Assembly: GCA_036435485.1 (NCBI GenBank)
Contig: JAZHRN010000139.1
Location: forward strand, 4,836,001 to 4,900,000
From: Saposhnikovia divaricata
Taxonomy: Eukaryota > Streptophyta > Magnoliopsida > Apiales > Apiaceae
Reading direction: 5' to 3'
Length of the DNA: 64,000 nucleotides
Under the pieces are notes generated by a model. That model had not been told where the DNA came from. It did not search any database and worked only from the letters and a program-made list of their open reading frames with translations. Made by a program: the position numbers and the translations under genes. Numbering within the stretch: position 1 is the stretch's first letter; each line of letters starts with the position of its first letter. Shown here one piece after another: positions 35,022 to 44,471 of this stretch.

Positions 35022-36656
35022 CTACAATAGACTAGAAGAGTTCTTAAAATTTTTTAGTTTGAATTCATTCTCAGCTAATTCATCCCTAAGAGCTTTTTCC
35101 ACCTGACTAGCACATAAAACCTTATTCTGTAGATATTCAACTTCTTTCTTAAGGTTTTCTACTTGCATGGCCATTAACTCAAGTTCCTCATTCTTTTTAT
35201 TTAATAGTTCATTTCTAGCAGACAGTTTAGCAATCTCTTCATTAGCAGCAGTCATACTAGTATGAATATTAAACATTTCAGTAGATAGTTGTTCAATCAT
35301 ATCTTTGTACTCAGAAGCAGACATATCTATGGTAGTGAAAGATGGTACCTGAGTGTTTGATGGAGATGTCTCACCCTTGGAATCATCTATTAAGGAATAG
35401 TTGCAGAATTCTTGCTCCTCTCCATCACTATCAGTATCATCCCAATACTTCCCTTCAGTTATGTAGGCCTTTCCTGGTGTTTGCTTTTTGAGGAGGGCCT
35501 CATACTTAGCTTCTAGCTCAAGAAACTCCTTATCCTTCTTTTAAGGCTTCTTGCATTCACTAGCAAAATGCCCTAGGTCATTGCATCTATAGCATCTCAC
35601 AGATGACCTATCCACATAGCCAGTTTTGAATTTATTCTTGTTTGGTTTCACATGTGCTTTACTCTTGTTGAATGAATGGTTCTGAGGTCTAGGTTTGAAG
35701 GGCTGCTTTCTCTTGAAACTCATGTTTGGAAACTTTCTAGCCATGAAAGCATATGAGGTATTTTCCATAGCATCCAACTCCTCAAGAGTGTAGAACTCCT
35801 CTCCTTCTTCTCCCTGTTCCTCAACAACAGTCTCAGGCATCTCTACTACTGGTTCTTCATCCACTACTTCAATCCTCAAATGGCTTGTAGAGGCTTCAAG
35901 TTCTTTCATAGATCTTTTTACAATCAAGGCACATGATGTGTTTATCATTTTACCTTGATTTGCTTGGATAGCCTTCTTCTGTAGCAGCTCAAGCTCATGA
36001 GTCTTTAACACACCATAGAGCACATCATATGTGACTTTATTCAAATCTCTTTCCCTTAGAGAAATGACCCTCTGCTCTAGGTGGTTTGGTGAAGACAATA
36101 GAAACTTCATGTTCAATTCTCTGGTGCCGTAGACTTTTCCATTCATCTGTAGCTCAGTAACCAACTTGTGAAATCTCTCAAACATGTCAGTAATGCTTTC
36201 CTTGCGTTGTGCCATGAAAGCTTCATACTGTGTGACCAATATCTGTTTCTTGTTCTCATTGACCTCATCTGTCCCCTCACATAGAACCTCAATGTGATCC
36301 CACATCTCTTTAGCGGAGATACAAGATGCAATGTTTACAAACATTGAAATATCCATCAAGTCTATGATTAACAGCATGAGATGACTATCAAGAGCAACCA
36401 TCTCCTTTTCTGATTCTGTCCATTTGGATGGTTCCTTGGCCATATAAGATCTTGGAATGGTTATGGTTCCAACTGTCTTTTCAGGGATCTCTTGTTGTGG
36501 AACAAAGGGACCATTTTTGAGAATCTCAAGATTCAGTGGATGAGAGGCTTTGATGAACAACATCATTTTTATCTTCCAGAGGTTGAAGTTGTCTTTGTCA
36601 AACTTAGGAACTTTCACCGTTCCTGTTGTATTTGGTGTATTTATATTAATGATCAT
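35022..36656 (-). pseudogene. Copia-1 gag, one in-frame stop
   Basis: The ATG at 36656 is 22 bp past the primer site. The first 371 codons include the Copia-type capsid region ('VPKFDKDNFNLWKIKM' near the N terminus) and one CCHC zinc knuckle, 'CYRCNDLGHFASEC', at the end. A TAA at 35543-35541 interrupts the frame. The same frame then continues to 35022 through an acidic stretch and a coiled-coil ('AANEEIAKLSARNELLNKK'), as in the longer gag of Copia-2. Downstream it runs directly into the pol remnant. Confidence 0.88.
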
Positions 36657-36678
36657 TTACTGCTTTGATCAACAGCCT

Positions 36679-36690
36679 GCTCTGATACCA
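36679..36690 (-). other. Copia-1 primer binding site (initiator tRNA-Met)
   Basis: TGGTATCAGAGC on the minus strand, two bases after the 5' LTR. It is complementary to the 3' end of initiator tRNA-Met, the standard primer for plant Copia elements. Confidence 0.92.
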
Positions 36691-36692
36691 CT

Positions 36693-37895
36693 TGTTGAGT
36701 ATTGCATATACTAAAGAGAATACAGCGGGGGGGGGGGGTGAATGGATTCTCAAACTTTTCTTGAATCTGTTTTGTGATATATGAGCAAGTATGTGTTTTG
36801 TGCTTAACGGATTATGAGCGCGGAAATAAAGACACAAAGACACAACGCTCACTTTAATATAATTTTATTAGATCAAAATGTTGCTACAACCTGTGAAGAC
36901 AAAATAGTATTCTCAGCTTCTGTTTTCTCAGAGAGATGTTCTAAGTTATAAAATCTCATCATAAAAACTTCTTATAGCTACTAAAAAAGTGGTGATGTAC
37001 TCTTATAGAACATGAGTATAACCTACATACCATAAATAAGATGACAGACGAAATTACTTTCTAAAATGTCTATCCTTTTTGAGTAACATCCAAACGACTT
37101 GAGATTTAACTTTCTTTAGCTCTGTTCAGATCCACTTCTTAGGCAGCTTGTCTCCTGGAACAACTCCCTAAGCTTCTTGTAGTCTTTCCAAAAAGCACTT
37201 TACAGTACTCTGGTCCTAAAAGTGTTTTGGCTTGCTGCAGGTTTCTGACTTGTACAATTCTTCAAAGTTTTGTCTCCAAGATTGAGTTCGAGAAGTAACC
37301 AAGTGATTGATTCGAGAACTAGAATTGACTTGACAGATAGTTCTGAGTTCTCGAATGCTGTTGAGTTGCCATATCTAATCATTTCTCGATCAAATTTGTC
37401 TTTCCTTCAGGAGTCCTTGACTTGTTGACTCTCAGAGAACTCGAATGATGCTTTAACCAATTGACTTCCAGAATTCTCAAATAGTGAGTTAGACATGCAT
37501 GTCGAATCTCTGAGTTATCGAATGATATATCGAAAGTGCCTTCAGAGATATCGAACAGTATCTTTTAGAGATGTCGGACCCCGACTTCTCGAAGGCTAGA
37601 CTTCTCGAATGGAGCAACATATACTTATCGAATCGGTACTTAGGCAAATCTTCATTCTTTAAAATCCAACTGTGTTTATTTTGACAGTCTTGTTCTTCAA
37701 GCTTGAGGCATGATCCTTGGATCTTCTTTCAAACATTATTCTCTGACTTTAAATTACAGTTACACAGATAGAATTTGATGCCTTTTACAAGTATTAATTA
37801 CAAGTAGAAACTCTACAACTAGAAATCCCTCACTTAAAGGGTTAAACGACTAGGCTTGTTATTAGATAAATACAGGCATGCCTCTGTGACTAACA
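36693..37895 (-). repeat. Copia-1 5' LTR (1203 bp)
   Basis: It runs from 'tgttgagtattgc' to 'gtgactaaca'. It contains a 12-14 base G run near 36727 and six TTCNNGAA sites (36758, 37287, 37311, 37348, 37586 and 37602). The extra ~200 bp relative to the 3' LTR lies at about 37310-37505. Confidence 0.92.
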
Positions 37896-37932
37896 AATAT
37901 ATTATAGTTAATATTATATGTAAGAAATGTTT

Positions 37933-38444
37933 TGTTAGGCCGAATACACAAATAATAATCAACTTTGTATGAGAGATTAACAAGTAAAAGCGTTTATGCA
38001 CTTAAAAAAAAACTTCTTGTATTTCAAACCCTCTTCGTGATGTAAAATATCACAAAGAGCTGCTAGGTTACAATAATGATAATTCGTTATCGATACCCCT
38101 CTAGGGTTAACCTATCTGTATTTATATAACATACAGCTACGATACAATCTCTAATTGATATTCCTAATAATCAGCTATACAATGATATCAATTACAGATT
38201 GTCACACGTCTCCTATGTCAACTCGATCTCTTTGATAGCTATCCAATCTTCAAAGATATCGCTTCCATAATTAATCTTTAATTACTGTTGAACAGTAGAC
38301 GCGCTTCCTCCAGACAGAGTTTAACAAACTCTGTCGAGCTTCCAACTGTCAGAGTTTACACAAACTCTGACTGCTTCCAGCTAAACTCTGATAACTCCCT
38401 GTAACACTTAAACACTGATCAAAACACATCAATTATATTTAACA
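37933..38444 (-). repeat. Copia-2 3' LTR (512 bp) with two palindromes
   Basis: Begins 'tgttaggccgaatac' and ends 'tatatttaaca'. It contains GACAGAGTTT-3 nt-AAACTCTGTC (38313-38335) and TCAGAGTTT-4 nt-AAACTCTGA (38349-38370), plus a further AAACTCTGA half-site at about 38383. Confidence 0.96.
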
Positions 38445-38456
38445 ATCTCCCCCAAC
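38445..38456 (-). other. Copia-2 polypurine tract
   Basis: The minus strand reads GTTGGGGGAGAT next to the 3' LTR. Confidence 0.85.
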
Positions 38457-38589
38457 TTGTTCATTATCAAAAATGTACAAGTTAATGACAATAATTGATG
38501 ATGTCAAAACAAATGATAAATACAGTGTTTATACAGATTCAGAGTTTAAGCTTAAAAACTATAGAGAATAAGAAAATTCTTACAGAACT

Positions 38590-41500
38590 TTAATCTCTAA
38601 TCATTTCAAGATCTGGCATGGTTCTGAGATAATCAATCAGCAATCTTCTTTCTGCATTTTCAAGTTCAATCTTCATTGCTTCTTTGATTTCTCTGAGTTG
38701 AGGATCACTTTCATCTGTTTGGTAAATAGCAGCCCTAAGATCATAAATCTTATTTCTTCTCATTTCATTACCCAGTCTGATAAATCTGTCTTTTTCTGCC
38801 TGAGTATTGAAGTCAAGTACTGTGATTCCCAAATCAGTTTTTAATTTTGCAGTACCTTTCTTCATTTCAATGAGATTGCCTTGATAATCCCTGTACTTAG
38901 GAATGTATCTGCTGTTATATTTCTGTCCTCTAATAGCCAGATTCTGAGTCATCTTCTGTCTTAGAACATTAGCAACAGATTGAGTCCTTCGACTATTCAC
39001 CTTGAGAAGATATAGAACATACTCTAGTTCTTCCCAATATTTCAAGCCGATATCATCCTCACCAACTTTGAATACTGACCCATCAGCCATGAAGTAAAGA
39101 AGAAAATCTTTATCTAAACTCTTCTGATGAACCAACTGCACTGATTCCAGTCTATCCAGACTCTCTTGAGGTACACCACGACCTGGAACAGCCAGTGAAG
39201 AAGGATCCCTAGGACCAGTATATTGCCTTCTGTCTCTAGATGAGCCTAATCCAGCCTTATTATTTCCAATCTTACCAGATAAAGCTTTTCCATCAGAAAT
39301 ATTCATTGAGACTTCAGATAACACATCTGGATCATGAAGTGTTCCTTTACCAAAAACTGACTTCAACTGAGAAGATAGAGGTTTAAACACAACTTGTGTA
39401 GCAACAGAGGTTGTATCTTTCTTCTTTGAATCTTCTCCTTCCATAGCAATGCCTTTCAGCTTGTGTTTAGTTTCAGCTTCTGTTGATTTCCTAGATAAAT
39501 GTGATCTTTGATCAGCATCAACATTTTCCTTGATCACAATGCCTTTAAGAACAGGCCTAGGAGCTTTTTCTTTTTGTACCTTATCAGACTTTAAAGCTTT
39601 AAGATGTTCTTCATGTAAACTCTTTTCCTCAGCTTCAATGTCTTCAATCGTTACTCCTTCCTCATTCTCTTCAATGAATAACTTAGCAGCCAACTCTTCA
39701 TCAGTTTGTGGATTTGAAAACAACAGTAAACTCTTGGTCCTTGAAGTTCCTTGAGTATCAGTATTTCTCCCAACAGACTGTGATTTGGATGACTTACTAG
39801 TTCTCAGAGTTTGAACATCCTCAGCCTTTTTCTTTCCTTTGTCTTTGTTACTTGCCCCTCCATCTCCAGAACTATCCCTTCTGACAACTCTCTCCCCCTT
39901 TTTGACATCATCAGGCATAAGGATAGAAGTAATTAACTCCAGAGAGGTAGCAATAGAATCAATTTTAGCAGATAAATCAGACTGATTCTCTTCAACTTTA
40001 CTCAGTCTGGCAAGGATATTGTCTTGAGCTTTAGAGAATTTTGTAGTCACTAGTTTTGAATATGTTTCCATCTTCATCTCTCTAGCTACAACCTCATTTC
40101 TCAAAGAAGTGATTGCCAAATTAGTATCATCAAATCGTCTATCCAGAGTTTTAACTTGAACTATAGTTGCTTTCAAGCAAGAAAGAATATCTGGATTAGA
40201 GATAGTATCAGCACTTTGCTTAACAAACGTAGCTGCTCTTCTTGATGGAAAAATACAATCTTCTTTGTACCATTCAGCAGCATTCTTGGCAAATTGTGCT
40301 CTTTCAACTTCATGAGAAGAACAAGGTTGAGAAAAAGGTGTATGTTTATCATCAGTTTGTACTGGTGCACTCAGAGAAGTATCAGAGTTTGCACTACTGT
40401 CACCTTCAGCTTCAACACTTGTAGCTTTAACTGGTTCATCTTCAGCCATAGATTTAGCAATATCTTCTGTAGGCTTTTGAGGATTTTCTTCATGTTGCTC
40501 ATTCTCAGCAACAGGCATTGACTGAGAAGTTACTTTGGTTGCCTGATCAATTTCTTCACCTTCTTCAACAGTGTGGTGAGCATCAGATATTATCTCAGTA
40601 TGAGATGCCACAACTTCAGAAGGTACAGATGTAAGTTGATCAACTATACCAACATTAGAAAATGGCATAAATGAATCAGGAACAGAATTTATTGGAGAAA
40701 CACCATCTCTTGCATCCTCTTCTGCAGGAATTTTATCCTCTGCAGGCATTACATCCTCTGCAGGTATTACATCCTCTGCAGGTAGTGCAACTTTCTCAGC
40801 CTCAACAGAAGGTATTTGCTGTGAAACAACCTCTGGAGCTTCAATATCTTCATCCACAGAATCAGAGAATATCACTCTTCTTCGTTTTGCTAGAGGTACA
40901 TTATCTGAATCCTCTTCACAAAGTGGTGACTTAGGCATGTTTGCTCGAGCTTTCAGTCTCTTCCCTTTTCTAGTGTAAACAGCTTCAGGAGATTTTCGTT
41001 TTGATTGCCTCTTTGTCTCTTCTGCCTGTCTTAGACTTGCACGTCTTGCAGCAAGTGCTTTCTTAACACCTTGAGATTTAGACTTTGATGTTAATGGAGA
41101 ATCAGAGTTTGAGTTTGAAGTGGGTGAAGATTGCTTTGCAGGTGAGTCAGTGTTTGGTTCTGTTTGAGGTTCAGGGTGTGGTTCAGGTTGTTGTGGTTCT
41201 TGTTCAGGTTCATCTTGTTGTGGTGCATCATGTTGTGGTTCCTGTTGGTCTTGTTGTGGTTCTTGTGGTTGATTTAGAAAATTTCGTAGAGCAAGAGGCA
41301 TGATAAACTCAGGAAGATTTTCTTTACCAACATCCTTGTTAGTCATATCAGAGAATATGCGCTTATTGACTCTAAAAGGATCAACTTTATCAGTTTCATC
41401 AATGTCAAGACCAGGTACACATGCATTGAACAACATTTGACAAAAACGAGCATAGTAGACAGTGGTAGTCTCTGACAATTTATCACCTAAGTTCATCAAA

Positions 41501-42057
41501 ACATATCGACCAAAATCAAAATTAATACCATAGAGCAAAGAATACCCGATATGGAGACTATCCATTGGAATGGCATCCCAGTTTGTGACTTTCTTCTGGA
41601 ATGTTCTTGTTATGCAATCAAAGAAGAAATTCCATTCCTTTCTTAGATTTGGTCGCTTTATGCTGCCAAGCTTGTCAAGAGATTCCATGTAACCTATCTC
41701 TTGTAGCATATCTCTCAGATAACTTTCATTAACCAGAGCATAAGAAGTATGTGTGTCAAAACCCATCGTATCTCGTACAGTCTGTGGAGTAATCACATGG
41801 TCTTGGTCGTCATAGGTGAAGATAATGGTAGGAGTTCCACTTTCTCCTCCATCCACATAAACTGAGTTCTGCCAGAATGAAGCAATTTGAGACGCAGACA
41901 GAGTAGCAGGTCCAGTCAGAGCTTGTCCAATCTCTGAATCCCTCAAAAAGTTCTGCATGAGATGAAACGATTCTGGAACACGTTCATGATAGAGTGGAGC
42001 TTCATAGTTATTAGGAACAAACCGTAAGCCAAGAGCAGTGAATGCTTTAGATGCCAT
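38590..42057 (-). CDS. Copia-2 extra ORF in the 'envelope' slot, 1155 aa
   Basis: A long open frame follows pol, in the place where Sireviruses carry their so-called envelope-like gene. I start it at the ATG at 42057; the 41 codons upstream would need a TTG start. In order: an N-terminal globular region (~1-285, with 'GLRFVPNNYEAPLYHERVP'); a P/Q/E-rich stretch; basic clusters such as 'KRQSKRKSPE', 'RKGKRLKAR' and 'LAKRRR' that look like nuclear localisation signals; four tandem AEDxxP units; a heptad-rich coiled coil ('LAITSLRNEVVAREMKMET'); and a conserved-looking C-terminal region ending 'MPDLEMIRD'. I see no signal peptide, no membrane segment and no furin-type site, so an envelope role is not supported by the sequence. 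Function unknown. Confidence 0.8.
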   Translation of the reverse strand: MASKAFTALGLRFVPNNYEAPLYHERVPESFHLMQNFLRDSEIGQALTGPATLSASQIASFWQNSVYVDGGESGTPTIIFTYDDQDHVITPQTVRDTMGFDTHTSYALVNESYLRDMLQEIGYMESLDKLGSIKRPNLRKEWNFFFDCITRTFQKKVTNWDAIPMDSLHIGYSLLYGINFDFGRYVLMNLGDKLSETTTVYYARFCQMLFNACVPGLDIDETDKVDPFRVNKRIFSDMTNKDVGKENLPEFIMPLALRNFLNQPQEPQQDQQEPQHDAPQQDEPEQEPQQPEPHPEPQTEPNTDSPAKQSSPTSNSNSDSPLTSKSKSQGVKKALAARRASLRQAEETKRQSKRKSPEAVYTRKGKRLKARANMPKSPLCEEDSDNVPLAKRRRVIFSDSVDEDIEAPEVVSQQIPSVEAEKVALPAEDVIPAEDVMPAEDKIPAEEDARDGVSPINSVPDSFMPFSNVGIVDQLTSVPSEVVASHTEIISDAHHTVEEGEEIDQATKVTSQSMPVAENEQHEENPQKPTEDIAKSMAEDEPVKATSVEAEGDSSANSDTSLSAPVQTDDKHTPFSQPCSSHEVERAQFAKNAAEWYKEDCIFPSRRAATFVKQSADTISNPDILSCLKATIVQVKTLDRRFDDTNLAITSLRNEVVAREMKMETYSKLVTTKFSKAQDNILARLSKVEENQSDLSAKIDSIATSLELITSILMPDDVKKGERVVRRDSSGDGGASNKDKGKKKAEDVQTLRTSKSSKSQSVGRNTDTQGTSRTKSLLLFSNPQTDEELAAKLFIEENEEGVTIEDIEAEEKSLHEEHLKALKSDKVQKEKAPRPVLKGIVIKENVDADQRSHLSRKSTEAETKHKLKGIAMEGEDSKKKDTTSVATQVVFKPLSSQLKSVFGKGTLHDPDVLSEVSMNISDGKALSGKIGNNKAGLGSSRDRRQYTGPRDPSSLAVPGRGVPQESLDRLESVQLVHQKSLDKDFLLYFMADGSVFKVGEDDIGLKYWEELEYVLYLLKVNSRRTQSVANVLRQKMTQNLAIRGQKYNSRYIPKYRDYQGNLIEMKKGTAKLKTDLGITVLDFNTQAEKDRFIRLGNEMRRNKIYDLRAAIYQTDESDPQLREIKEAMKIELENAERRLLIDYLRTMPDLEMIRD

Positions 42058-42482
42058 TGAGTTAAGAATTTCCAAGAATTTCCAAAAGATATGAATGTAG
42101 AAAAGGTATTTGCGTGAGTGCCCAAGAGAAAAATAAGAAAACTGTGAGAGTAAGAATAAAGCAAATTCGTTTGGACACAAAAGTGATTAAATTAATAAAA
42201 ACTCAATCTCTTATGTAACAAACACTCAAACAGTTCCTTGATTAATGTGTAGTGGGACACGAGAATAGGTAAGTGGGACACATTAAGGGCGAGTGGGTCA
42301 TGTGCGCCTATTTTTAAAAAGAGTATATTAAAATTAAAACATTAAAATATTTGACTTTAACATAAATCAAATAATACTCTTTTAAAAATATCTGGACCCA
42401 AGTAAAAACAGAATTTGAAACGTTTACCTGTTGCCTTTAATAACCAGAATACGAAGCGATTAAGGACTTCGTTCTTACCCAT

Positions 42483-42493
42483 CTCTATTTAAA
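42483..42493 (+). promoter_or_regulatory. TATA box of the antisense unit in Copia-2
   Basis: The sequence 'tctatttaaag' on the plus strand lies about 100 bp before the ATG at 42591. The leader between them is C/T- and A-rich and contains no other ATG, like a plant 5' UTR. Confidence 0.5.
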
Positions 42494-42590
42494 GCCTAGA
42501 GACTTGATCAGATTATTTCATTAAACCTTTAACCTTTCAGTCTCCCCTGTAAAATCACAAACCTTTCAAACCAAATACTCTTGAAAAACA

Positions 42591-42848
42591 ATGGCTAACC
42601 TTACCATCAAAGAGAAAAACCTTCATCTTGTCGAAAATAGAGACATCTTCAGCTATACTCGTGAAGAGTTTGAAGCGTTTGAGTGGGAAAGACAGCTTGA
42701 GACGCTGTGGCTGCAAATGGATGCTGGTCTGGAAGAGCTCGAGAGAGAGAAACCTGCAAGGGTGATCGACATTGATGCTGCCCTCCAAGCAACATTGGCA
42801 TGGCTCTCCTCGAAGGCATCCTCATCCACCACCACCAACCATTGTTAA
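42591..42848 (+). CDS. Antisense small ORF in Copia-2, 85 aa, unknown
   Basis: It runs opposite to all the Copia-2 genes, in the gap between pol and the long extra ORF. The start context 'aaaacaATGGC' is a near-ideal plant initiation context. Upstream is a TATA-like box (42483); downstream, at about 43038, is AATGAA after a T-rich region, a plausible polyadenylation area. The protein is soluble and acidic, probably mostly helical, with 'EEFEAFEWERQLETLWLQM' and 'LEELEREKPARVIDID' segments and a Ser/Thr-rich tail. I do not recognise it. Antisense extra ORFs are known in some plant LTR retrotransposons, so it may be an element gene. A captured host gene is the alternative. Confidence 0.5.
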   Translation: MANLTIKEKNLHLVENRDIFSYTREEFEAFEWERQLETLWLQMDAGLEELEREKPARVIDIDAALQATLAWLSSKASSSTTTNHC

Positions 42849-43139
42849 TGAATATGTCAGCAAAAATAACCTTATCCCTTCAACTTCCACCCAAATAAAG
42901 TGGCAAAGATGGGATCTGGGAATTTTTGCTAACAATGGAGTGGTGTGGACGGACCTTTTACTTTCCTGTTGAATAGATTAGCAGATAGAGAGAACAAAAA
43001 ATATGTAATATTTGCTTGTAATCTCTTTCTTATTATCAATGAAAATTTTGCTTTTCTAATCATATTCATTGTGTTCTGCAACTGTTATTTGAGTTATATG
43101 AACTGTTCTTCAAAAAAATGTATCAAGAAAAGAATATGA

Positions 43140-44471
43140 AAACTAATTAAAGTAATCATATAAAGAACACATTCATCAACTATCCACTGATTAACAGTTG
43201 TCAAAAACCCTACTTACTCCAAGACTTTCAAATTGTCCAAGTGAAAATTTACCTTAGAGTACAAATCACGAATCAACAGCGTTTGTCAATTCTCCAACTT
43301 TATCATCGAAACCCTTTCATAAATTGCACAGTTGTGAATATGTGTGTGTGTGAAGCAGAGTTTACTAAGTCAATTTTTAGAGCATCTAATTTTTCATAAA
43401 ATCCATAAAGTAAATCAATAAACACTGGATGCACAAACTGTCATAGTAAACACTGACTGTATGATGAAAGCTAAACTCTGAAGTATTCGAACTTTATACA
43501 GTAATTTTTATTTTATACCCTCTTTATATACACAATTTTTTTTTATTTTTTTTTATTTTTTTTTTATTTTTCATTCCAGTAATCAGAGGTTGGAACCAGT
43601 CACCAAAAATTCAAAAATTTTAGCCCTTATCATTTTGATAAGTTCCTGGGTCATCCTAGTATTTAACTAGTCACCAAAAATCAGAGAATTTTAGCACATA
43701 TTATATACCAATAAGTTCCTGGGTCATCCTAGTATCCAACATAATCTCAAAGGAGTATAACAACCTATATACACTTTCTTTGGGGTATTGCAGTAAACAT
43801 TTTATTTTATCAGAGTATAACTAACAGAGTTTAGAGTTCATCAACATCAGTAGTTCTTCATGAAAGGTAATGCACACAGTATTTATAGACTCAGAGTTTA
43901 GGACAAAATAAACTAAGAGATGCTATAAATATGAGCCAGTATCATGCTGTGTTAACTTTCTGCACAATCTAAGATTAGATCTCAATAACTCAGAAAGATT
44001 CATGATTAATTGCTGAGAATCATGCTTCATACATATTTCTTCATTGGTGTTTTCATTCAGACAAAAATCAACTCAAAGTTCACAGAGTTTATCAAACTTA
44101 TTAACAGTGTATGACATATATACATTCGATATCTCAAAGACTCAATATGCTATTCGATATCTCAGGGATTCGATATGTCAAAATGCTCTATTCGATATCT
44201 CAAGGAGTCCCAGAGAAAAGAGCTATTCGAGAAGTGATTCGATATGTCAAGATAACACTATTCGAGAACTCAGAGTTATCGATCAAGTCAACTCCAGTTC
44301 TCGAATCACTCACTTAGTCACTTCTCGAATACATTCTTGAGGACAAAATATGACAGAGTTTAACAGAGTATGCATAACAGAGTTTAATCAACAGAGTTCA
44401 CTTAGTATTTAACCAATCAGGAAATATGATTAATACATCACATAAGTAAAGTTTGAATCTAACCAACATTT
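43140..44471 (-). promoter_or_regulatory. Copia-2 noncoding region with repeated motifs
   Basis: This lies between pol and the antisense unit. Dispersed CAGAGTTT sites occur on either strand at about 43367, 43473, 43829, 43892, 44085, 44354 and 44380. A cluster of TTCGATATCTCA-type and TTCGAGAA-type repeats fills 44124-44330. There is a 70-bp tandem duplication (from 43599 and 43669) and a T-rich low-complexity tract (43530-43570). No coding capacity was seen on the minus strand. Confidence 0.65.

Larger units (their letters stand above)
31231..37895 (-). mobile_element. Copia-1: old, internally deleted Sirevirus-like element
   Basis: LTRs at 31231-32232 and 36693-37895 end in TG...CA and are flanked by the 5-bp duplication aatat (31226-31230 and 37896-37900). 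The order on the minus strand is LTR, primer site, gag, RT/RNase H remnant, noncoding region, purine tract, LTR. Protease, integrase and the N-terminal half of RT are missing. The LTRs differ by substitutions and a ~200-bp length difference, so the insertion is old. A solo LTR (32692-33847) sits in its 3' noncoding part. Confidence 0.92.

Noticed and set aside
42058..42180. Hydrophobic 41-codon extension of the extra ORF of Copia-2 as a signal peptide
   Set aside because: It has no ATG and would need a TTG start; the first ATG (42057) lies after it. A spliced leader cannot be excluded.
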